Below are positions 56,476-64,000 of a stretch of DNA of 64,000 nt, in pieces. Every line of letters starts with the position of its first letter. Position 1 is the stretch's first letter. Origin of the DNA: Pelecanus crispus (Eukaryota; Chordata; Aves; Pelecaniformes; Pelecanidae); the NCBI RefSeq assembly GCF_030463565.1, contig NC_134675.1:14715862-14779861 (forward strand), written 5' to 3'. A model generated the notes under the pieces. The model was not told the origin of the DNA and ran no database searches. It saw only the letters and a list, made by a program, of their open reading frames with translations. The translations under genes were made by a program, and so were the position numbers.

Positions 56476-56955
56476 AAAGCATGTAAAGACAATCTAACAC
56501 CGATTTTTTTTTTTTTAACTTAGCAAGAAGCCTAATGGATAAGAAAGAAAGAAAGAATCTTGAGAGGAAACACCTTGATGCTGCTGCAACTTTTTACAGT
56601 ACTTCAGGTGACATTTTCAGAAGTAAAACAGGGAAATAAGGTCTAGACAACACTGTGTTACAAACTTGCATTTAACCTGCTTTCAAATTGGAAGAACATT
56701 TCAAGGGTGTTCCTGAAGGAATGGGCTAAGGTTAGGACAAAGGCTGGGCTTAGGTTGAAAGACACCAAGCGCAACAACAAAGAAAACCCCAAAACAAACA
56801 ACAGAAGCTAGGCAGGCAGCAATAATAAGAAAAATACTTAAGGTTACAATGCTACAGGTTGAGATATTATTACCAAAAACAAACAAAAATGAATCCAAGT
56901 TAAGGTTTGTTACCTTAAGTGATAAACACAAAATATGGGAATAAATTCCTACACT
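56476..56955. other. Intergenic, no recognised feature
   Basis: AT-rich sequence between CR1 copies; a short GAAA tract near 56545. Confidence 0.5.
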
Positions 56956-58580
56956 TAACACCTTCTTTGCCTTACTTAATGCCTTCTTTGCCTCTGTGTT
57001 TAACAGCCAGACCGGTCATCCCCAGGGTACTCAGACCCCTGAGCTAGAGGATAGGGATGGGGACCAGAATGGAGCCCTCATAGTCCAGGAGGAAGCAGTT
57101 AATGACCTGCTACGCCACCTGGATGCTCACAAGTCTATGGGGCTGGATGGGATCCACCCAAGAGTACTGAGGGAGCTGGCAGAGGAGCTTGCCAAGCCAC
57201 TCTCCATCATCTAGCAGCAGTCCTGGTTAACAGGGGAGGTCCCTGCTGACTGGAGGCTTGTGAATGTGACGTCCATCTACAAGAAGGGCCGGAAGGACGA
57301 CCCGGGGAACTACAGGCCTGTCAGCCTGACCTCGGTGCCGGGGAAGATTATGGAGAGGTTCATCTTGAATACGCTCAACAGGCATGTGCAAGTCAACCAG
57401 GGGATCGGGCCCAGCCAGCATGGGTTCATGAAAGGCAGGTCCTGCTTGACCAACCTGATCTCCTTTTATGACCTCGTGACCCACCTGGTAGATGATGGAA
57501 AGGCTGTGGATGTCATTTACCTGGACTTTAGCAAAGCTTTTGACACCGTCTCCCACAATATTCTCCTTGAGAAGCTGGCAGCTCATGGCTTGGACAGGCG
57601 TAGTCTTCGCTGGGTAAAAAATGGGTTGGGTGGCCGAGCCCAGAGAGTAGTTGTAAATGGAGTTAAGTCCAGTTGGCAGCCGGTCACGAGCGGTGTTCCC
57701 CAGGGCTCTGTTTTGGGCCAGCCCTGCTTAATATCTTTATCAACGATCTGGATGAGGGGATTGAGTGCACCCTCAGTAAGTTTGCAGATGACACCAAACT
57801 GGGTGGGAGTGTTGATCTGCTGGAGGGTAGGATGGCCCTGCAGAGGGACCTGGACAGGCTGGATCGATGGGCCGAGGCCAACTGTATGGGGTTCAACAAG
57901 GCCAAGTGCCGGGTCCTGCACTTGGGTCACAACAACCCCATGCAACTCCACAGGCTTGGGGAAGAGTGGCTGGAAAGCTGCCTGGCTGAAAAGGACCTGC
58001 GGGTCTTGGTAGACAGCCAGCTGAACATGAGCCAGCAGTGTGCCCAGGTGGCCAAGAAGGCCAACAGCATCCTGGCTTGTATCAGGAATAGTGGGGCCAG
58101 CAGGAGCAGGGAGGTGATTGTGCCCCTGTACTCGGCGCTGGTGAGGCCGCACCTGGAATACTGTGTCCAGTTTTGGGCCCCTCACTACAAGAAAGACATT
58201 GAGGTGCTGGAGCGTGTTCAGAAAAGGGCAACGAAGCTGGTGAAGGGTCTGGAGCACAGGCCTTATGAGGAGCGGCTGAGGGAACTGGGATTGTTTAGTG
58301 TGGAGAAGAGGAGGCTGAGGGGAGACCTTATCGCTCTCTACAACTACCTGAAAGGAGGTTGTAGTGAGGTGGGTGTTGGTCTCTTCTCCCATGTAGTTAG
58401 CGATAGGACAAGAGGAAATGGGCTCAAGCAGCGTCAGGGGAGGTTTAGGTTGGATATTAGGAAAAATTTCATCACGGAAAGGGTAGTCAAGCATAGGAAC
58501 AGGCTGCCCAGAGAGGTGGTGGAGTCCCCATCCCTGGAAGTGTTAAAAAAGCAGGTAGATGTGGCACTCTGGGACATGGT
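56956..58580 (+). mobile_element. CR1 LINE, RT and C-terminal part; 3' end replaced by LTR-A
   Basis: It starts in the ORF2 linker/RT junction ([17 protein letters not shown]) and continues to the C-terminus ([15 protein letters not shown]). The normal CR1 3' tail is absent because LTR-A begins at 58581. Confidence 0.9.
57260..58580 (+). pseudogene. CR1 ORF2 reverse transcriptase, frameshifted
   Basis: The RT part has [32 protein letters not shown] and [10 protein letters not shown] in one frame (57260-58012). Catalytic FADDTKLGG and the C-terminal region lie in the next frame (57673-58580). A single-base deletion near 57716 separates them. It is otherwise little damaged and closely related to the copy at 10088-12449. 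Confidence 0.87.
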
Positions 58581-59146
58581 TGTCGTGGTTTAGCCCCAGC
58601 CAGCAACTAAGCACCACGCAGCCGCTCGCTCACTCCCCCTACCCCAATGGGATGGGGGAGAGAATCGGAGGAGTAAGAGTGAGAAAAAAAACCACTCCTG
58701 GGTTGAGATAAGAACAGTTTAATAATTGAAATAAAGTAAAATAATAATGATAATAGTAACAATATAATAATAATTACAATATACAAAGCAAGTGATGCAC
58801 AATGCAATTGCTCACCACCCGCCGACCGATACTCAGACAGTTCCCAAGCAGCGATCGCTGCTCCCTGGCCACCCCCCCCAGTTTATATACTGAGCATGAC
58901 GTCATATGGTATGGAATAGCCCTTTGGTCAGTTTGGATCAACTATTCTGGCTGTGCCCCCTCCCAGTTTCTTGTGCGCCTGGCAGAGCATGGGAAGCTGA
59001 AAAGTCCTTGACTAGCATAAGCAGTACTCAGCAACAACTAAAAACATCAGTGTGTTATCAACATTCTTCTCCTACTAAATCCAAAACACAGCACTATGCC
59101 TGCTGCTAGGAAGAAAATTAACTCTATCCCAGCCGAAACCAGGACA
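58581..59146 (-). mobile_element. Solo LTR-A between two opposed CR1 copies
   Basis: 566 bases: start TGTCCTGGTTTCGGC at 59146, end ..AACCACGACA at 58581. The flanks ATGGT (left) and CTGTC (right) differ. The left neighbour is a plus-strand CR1 and the right neighbour a minus-strand CR1, both cut at the LTR edge. Confidence 0.9.
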
Positions 59147-59249
59147 CTGTCACAACAGGCGTTGTTAAAAAGATTATCCCCATCTTTCCTGTAGGCCCCC
59201 TTTACGTACTGGAAGGTCGCAATAAGGTCTCCTCGCAGCCTTCTCTTCT

Positions 59250-61913
59250 CTAGGCTGAACACCCCAACTCTCTCAGCCTGGCCTCATAGGAGAGTTGTTC
59301 CAGCCTTTGGATCATTTTGGTGGCCCTCCTCTGGACCTGCTCCAGCAGGTCCATGTCCTTCTTGTGCTGAGGGCCCCAGAGCTGGACGCAGTACTGCAGG
59401 TGAGGTCTCACCAGAGCAGAGAAGAGGGGCAGAATCACCTCCCTCGACCTGCTGGCCATGCTTCTTTTGATGCAGCCCAGGATAGGGTTGGCTTTCTGGG
59501 CTGCAAGCGCACATTGCCGGCTCATGTCCAGCTTTTCATCCACCAGTACCCCCAAGTCCTTCTCCGCAGGGCTGCTCTCAATCCCTTCATCTCCCAGCCT
59601 GTAATGATACCGGGGGTTGCCCCGTCCCAGGTGCAGGACCTTGCACTTGGCCTTGTTGAACCTCATGAGGTTCACACAGGCCCACCTCTCCAGCTTGTCC
59701 AGGTCCCTCTGGATAACATCTCGTCCTCCTGGTGTGTCAACAGCACAACTCAGCTTGGTGTCATCTGCAAACTTGCTGAGGGTGCACTCGATCCCACTGT
59801 CTATGTCATTGATGAAGATGTTAAATAGCACCGGTCCCAGTACGGACCCCTGAGGGACTCCACTTGTCACCGGTCTCCATGTGGACATCGAGCCATTGAC
59901 CACGACCCTCTGGATGCGACCATCCAGCGAATTCCTTATCCACCGAACAGTCCACCCATCAAACCCATATCTCTCCAATTTAGAGAGAAGGATGTTGTGG
60001 GGGACCGTGTCGAATGCTTTACAGAAATCCAAGTAGATGACATCCATTGCTTTTCCCTTGTCCACTGATGCAGTCACTCCTTCATAGAAAGCCACTAGGT
60101 TGGTCAGGCAGGACTTTCCCTTGCTGCATCTGTGCTGACTGTCTCGAATCACCTCCCTGTCCTCCATGTGCTTGAGCATAGCTTCTAGGAGGATCTGCTC
60201 CATGATCTTCCCAGGCACAGAGGTGAGGCTGACAGGTCAGTAGTTCCCAGGGTCCTCCTTTCTTCCCTTTTTAAAAATGGGCACAACATTCCCCTTCTTC
60301 CAGTCAGCAGGGACTTCACCGGACTGCCATGACTTTTCAAATATCATGGAGAGTGGCTTGGCAACCACATCAGCCAATTCCCTCAGGACTCTGGGATGCA
60401 TCTCACCAGGTCCCATAGACTTGTGTACATTGAGGTTCTTCAGGTGGTCTCGAACCTGATCTTCCCTTACAGTGGGAGGGGCTTTACCCCCCTGGTCCCC
60501 ATCTTGCAGTCCATCGATTCGGGAGGGGTGAGGAGAGAGGTTGCCGGTGAAGACCGAGGCAAAGAAGTTGTTGAGTACCTCAGCCTTCTCCTCATCCGTT
60601 GATACAAGTTCGCCTTTCTTGTTCATCAAGGGGGGTACGCTTTCTTTAACCTTCCTTTTCTGGTTGATATACCTGTAGAAGCCCTTTTTGTTATTCTTTA
60701 CGTCCCTTGCCAAATTCAGCTCCATCCTCGCCTTGGCCTTCCTGAACCCATCCCTACACAACCGGGCTGTTTCCCTGTATTCCCCCCAGGACACCTGTCC
60801 CTGCTTCCACTGCCTGTGCATTTCCTTCTTGCCCTTTAGTTTGACCAGCAGGTCTCGACTCAGCCATGCTGGTCTCTTCCCTTCCTTGCCTGATTTTTTA
60901 CACTTGGGGACTGAGAGCTCTTGTGCTCTATGGAAGGTGTCCTTAAAGATCTGCCAGCTCTGTTCCGGTCCCCTGTCCCTGAGGACCGTCTCCCAGGGGG
61001 TCCTTCTGACTAACTCCTTGAAGAGCTGGAAGTTTGCTTTCCTAAAATTTAGGGTCCTGACTGTACTCCTCGCTTTTCCCATGTCCCTCAGGAGCGTGAA
61101 GTCCACCAATGCGTGATCACTGCAGCCCAAGCTGCCTCCAATCTTGACATCACTGATGAGCTCACTTGCATTGGTGACCATTAGACCCAGTATCGCATCC
61201 CCTCGGGTAGGGGTGTCTATTACCTGGCTTAGGAAGTTGTCGTCTATGCATTCCAGGAATCTCCTGGATTGCCTACAGCTCGCCGTGTTGCTTTTCCAGC
61301 AAATGTCGGGGTGGTTGAAGTCCCCCAGCAGGACAAGAGTCTGCAAGCATGAAGCCTCCCGGAGGTGGAGGAAGAAGGCTTCGTCAGTAGGCTCCCCTTG
61401 ATCAGGTGGCCTGTAGTAGACACCAACCACAAGGTTCCCTTTGTTGCCTCTGTCTCTGACTCTTACCCATAAGCTTTCGACCTGCTCGTGGCTATTCTTC
61501 AGGGACAGCTCTTCACACTGTATCCATTTCTTTATGTAGAGGGCAACGCCTCCGCCCCTCCTTCCTCGCCTGTCCCTTCTGAAGAGCCTGTAGCCATCAA
61601 TAGCCACGTTCCAGTTGTGGGATTCGTCCCACCAGGTTTCGGTTATGGCAATCAGGTCGTAGCTGTCTAGTAGCACAGCAGCTTCCAGCTCCTCCTGTTT
61701 GTTGCCCATGCTGTGTGCATTCATGTAGAGGCATTTCATCTGGGCTGTTGGCCGTGTCACCTTAGTGGAACATCCCTTATTTCCCTCAGGGTGTTTCACG
61801 AAGGTTTCCTTGTGAGCTCTAACTATCTCAGGAGCCCTTGGCTCATCTCTGCCAGACTTCAACTGTGCTGCAGCGTCCCCATCATGCCTCTGTGCAACAG
61901 GTTGAGGGCTCAT
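59250..61913 (-). pseudogene. CR1 ORF2 (endonuclease and reverse transcriptase), two lesions
   Basis: The first in-frame ATG is at 61913-61911. An open frame already starts at 61997, immediately after the ORF1 stop, which suggests coupled translation or reinitiation. Endonuclease motifs are [33 protein letters not shown] and [10 protein letters not shown] basic linker follows, then RT with [29 protein letters not shown] and the catalytic FADDTKL. A TGA at about 60224-60222 replaces the Arg codon of the conserved NYRPVSLT motif, as expected from CpG decay. A one-base deletion near 59263 shifts the [10 protein letters not shown] region. Otherwise the frame is open, so the copy is young. Confidence 0.9.
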
Positions 61914-61999
61914 AGTAGCACCCCGTCCCTCTAACCATTGCGTACCATCCCACAGCTTGTCACAGGCAAGCCTGGTATGTTCCCCCTCCCCCTTCACAT

Positions 62000-63115
62000 C
62001 TAGTTTAAAGCCCTGTCAATGAGCCCCACAAGCTCCTGTGCAAAGACCCTCTTTCCTCTTTGAGAAAGGAGGCTCCCATTTGTCGTCCGCAAGCCTGGTG
62101 CCATGTAGGCCGTCCCATTGTCGAAGAACCCAAAATTGTGACGGTGGCACCAGCCTCGGAGCCATGTATTAAGAGATTGGATCCGCCTGTTCCTACCAAT
62201 GTCAACTCCCACAACCGGAAGGAGGGAGGAAAAGATGACCTGTGCCCCAGATTCCCTCACTAACTGTCCCAAGGCCCTGAAGTCTCTTTTAATCACCCTT
62301 GGGCTGTGCACTGCAACTTCGTCACCACCCACGTGGAAGAGCAGTAAGGGGTAGTAGTCTGAGGGCCGTACCAGGCTGGGAAATCTCCTGGTGATATCTC
62401 TGACCCGGGCTCCTGGGAGGCAGCAGACTTCCCTATGAGGAGGGTCCACCCGGCATATTGGACCCTCCGTTCCCCTCAGGAGGGAGTCTCCTACAACTGT
62501 GACCCGTCTTGTCTTTCTTGTGGAGGTGGTAGTAATACGGGGGGTAGGTATTTGTGGTCTTGGCAACTCTTCGGGTGTAGATGGATCAACGCCCACATCA
62601 TCCACTGACTGGTCCTCCACATCTAGAGCCTCATACCTATTGTGCAGAGGCACCTGGGGGGTCACGGTGGGCAAGGAAAGGGTTCGCTTGCCGCCCCAAT
62701 TGCGGACTTGTTTCCACTCACCGCTTCCCTCTAAGACCCTGCCTACATCTTGGTGGGAGGAGGATACTGGCTCCCTTTGGTCACAGGCTTTCTCTGGAGG
62801 CTGTCCCTGGTCAGGTTTCCGGAAGCTCAGAGCGTGATTCCACCTGTCTATCTCTTGCTCAGATTCCCTGATGCTCTGTAGCCTGTCTACTTCCTCTCTT
62901 AGCTGTGCCACCAAGCCAAGTAGATAATCCACTTGGTCACAGCACACACAGCTGTTTGCTCCACTGCCATCTGTACCCAGAGCAAGCTGGTGGCACTCCC
63001 TGCAGCCGGAGACCTGGACGGCTGTGTGTTTCCCTGGGAGCTCAGTCTGAGTAGATACATCCTTTCTGGGTAGTGCAGAGGATACAGCCTTCCGCCGGGT
63101 GGACACCATGGTCAT
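62000..63115 (-). CDS. CR1 ORF1, open, with SGNH esterase-like domain
   Basis: 371 codons from the ATG at 63115 (a second ATG in a good context, ACCATGG, lies at 63109) to TAG at 62002-62000. A Cys-rich segment (CRECHQ .. CVCC, about residues 38-60) precedes a heptad-like region ([12 protein letters not shown]). The C-terminal half has the SGNH hydrolase block [11 protein letters not shown] (GDS at about 209-211) and [10 protein letters not shown]. It ends .. [16 protein letters not shown] .. MAPGL. In this LINE family ORF1 is an RNA-binding/esterase protein of the transposition particle (family knowledge). The frame is undamaged. A GTG at 63133 extends it but is an unlikely start. Confidence 0.85.
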   Translation of the reverse strand: MTMVSTRRKAVSSALPRKDVSTQTELPGKHTAVQVSGCRECHQLALGTDGSGANSCVCCDQVDYLLGLVAQLREEVDRLQSIRESEQEIDRWNHALSFRKPDQGQPPEKACDQREPVSSSHQDVGRVLEGSGEWKQVRNWGGKRTLSLPTVTPQVPLHNRYEALDVEDQSVDDVGVDPSTPEELPRPQIPTPRITTTSTRKTRRVTVVGDSLLRGTEGPICRVDPPHREVCCLPGARVRDITRRFPSLVRPSDYYPLLLFHVGGDEVAVHSPRVIKRDFRALGQLVRESGAQVIFSSLLPVVGVDIGRNRRIQSLNTWLRGWCHRHNFGFFDNGTAYMAPGLRTTNGSLLSQRGKRVFAQELVGLIDRALN

Positions 63116-63556
63116 GCCTAGGCTCCCTCTCACCAGCTGAACTTACCGAACCTACCTCTTGAGCTAGGAGCGGGGTCACTTGGCCTTCCCCCGCACGCCC
63201 TGCTCGCGCGAACTGCCGCGCAAACTGACACGCCACGCCCTCCTGATGTGCCACGCCCTGTTTGCCTGTCCTGGTCACCGCGCTCCTGGTCGCTCGCGCT
63301 CCCTGGGGGCTGCTTTTATAGGTGGGGGGTTTGGCCGCCGTCACTCCTGTCCCCGCCCACGGTGCGTCAGAGCTGCCGCACGTCATCAACTCGCCCTTTC
63401 CTGCTCTTTCCTGCTCTAGGCTGGGGGCTGGGCTGCCCGCTCTCGCCCTGTGCTTTTTTGCCGCCTTAGCAAGGGTGCCCCGGTGCGAGTGTCCGCTCCG
63501 GAGCCCTTCGCCTCGGAGACTGGTGGCATGTCTTAAGGGTGCAGGAGCGGGCTGTC
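63116..63556 (-). promoter_or_regulatory. CR1 5' UTR / internal promoter
   Basis: GC-rich and CpG-rich sequence directly upstream of ORF1, as in full-length CR1. The element's 5' end is placed at about 63556, where unrelated CR1 ORF2 sequence begins on the plus strand. Confidence 0.6.
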
Positions 63557-63688
63557 CCCATGTGCCGTAAGATGAACCGGCGGGGAAGACGACTGGCCTG
63601 GCTGAACAGGGAGCTTTTGCTCAGACTCAGGAAAAAAAGGAGAGTCTACCACCTTTGGAAGAAGGGGCAGCCAACTCAGGTGGCATAG
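63557..63688 (+). mobile_element. CR1 fragment (ORF2 linker), plus strand
   Basis: It reads RRGRRLAWLNRELLLRLRKK .. VYHLWKKGQPTQ on the plus strand, the ORF2 linker that follows the endonuclease. It stops at about 63688, where minus-strand CR1 sequence begins. Confidence 0.75.
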
Positions 63689-64000
63689 CAGGTCATTAAC
63701 TGCTTCCTCCTGGATTATGGGGGCTCCATTCTGCTCTCTGTCCCTGTCTTCCAGCTCAGGGGGCTGAGTACCCTGGGGATAACTGGTCTGGCTATTAAAG
63801 ACAGAGGCAAAGAAGGCATTAAGTACCTCAGCCTTTTCCTCATCCTTGGTGGCAATATTTCCCCCCTGCATCCAGCAAAGGATGGAGATTCGCCTTGGCT
63901 CTCTTTTTGTTGTTAATGTACTTGTAAAAACATTTTTTATTATCTCTTACAGCAGTGGCCAGATTGAGTTCTAGCTGGGCTTTTGCCTTTCTAATTTCCT
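63689..64000 (-). mobile_element. CR1 fragment (ORF2 linker/RT start), minus strand, runs off the window
   Basis: The minus strand reads [38 protein letters not shown] and [11 protein letters not shown]. The right end continues beyond the window with the preceding KNVFTSTLTTKREP-type sequence, which is partly decayed. It forms an inverted junction with 63557-63688. Confidence 0.8.

Larger units (their letters stand above)
59147..63556 (-). mobile_element. CR1 LINE, nearly full length but lacking its 3' end
   Basis: In minus orientation: GC-rich 5' UTR (63556-63116), ORF1 (63115-62000), ORF2 (from about 61913), truncated at 59147 in the C-terminal ORF2 region. The CR1 3' UTR and terminal repeats are missing because LTR-A begins there. 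It is the most complete CR1 of the window. Confidence 0.93.

Noticed and set aside
57583-58494. 303-codon minus-strand open frame (and its homologue at 11637-12359)
   Set aside because: Both are antisense shadows of CR1 ORF2 reverse transcriptase; the plus-strand frames carry the RT motifs.

Overview
This window is from a bird nuclear genome. It carries one recognisable protein gene, ZFAND5, on the minus strand. It is otherwise packed with the repeats typical of birds: CR1 LINEs in several states of decay and several families of endogenous retrovirus (ERV) LTR. The species cannot be read from the sequence. The nesting and the only slightly diverged proviral LTRs suggest a lineage whose ERVs were active until fairly recently. 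In other amniotes ZFAND5 lies in a 9q21/Z-chromosome-like neighbourhood, so this may be the Z chromosome; that is inference.

Layout. 1-22.6 kb: ZFAND5, read right to left. It has a CpG-island promoter at about 21.5-22.6 kb, a non-coding first exon with a donor at 22085, five coding exons (17224 to 1575) giving 210 residues, and a long 3' UTR reaching the window start. Its introns hold CR1 copies (6451-7299, 9755-12558, 16188-16605), an old retroviral LTR/leader fragment (4198-5280) and LTRs (7661-8113, 17446-18473). 22.7-31 kb: a solo LTR next to the promoter, an LTR inside a CR1 fragment, and a three-level nest (LTR > CR1 > LTR). 31-34 kb: a tandem array of CCAAT/E-box-containing repeats, then a broken protein-primed type-B DNA polymerase of Maverick/Polinton or adintovirus type. 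34-38.4 kb: a decayed retroviral pol with a solo LTR inserted in it, then a CR1. 40.3-44.2 kb: two large LTRs. 44.7 kb: a candidate terminal exon of an unidentified gene. 46.8-59.1 kb: a cluster of one LTR family, including an almost complete provirus at 48265-55165 with gag, pro and pol but no env. 59.1-64 kb: a CR1 with nearly all of its length, ORF1 open and ORF2 broken by one stop and one frameshift, next to an inverted pair of CR1 pieces.

The most interesting points are these. The provirus gag begins with a strongly hydrophobic, multi-segment region, has no visible zinc knuckle, and is in the same frame as pro-pol, separated by two TAG codons. A tRNA-Lys1,2-type primer site follows its LTR. 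Two CR1 copies 17 kb apart are inverted and almost identical, and share the same disabling mutations. One LTR looks like a recombinant of two other families in the window. A CR1 3' end lies within a few bases of a ZFAND5 splice donor. The DNA-virus-like polymerase fossil is also notable.

Limits: repeat families are named here only by letters (LTR-A to LTR-F), because no library search was possible. Boundaries without terminal TG..CA or target duplications are approximate.
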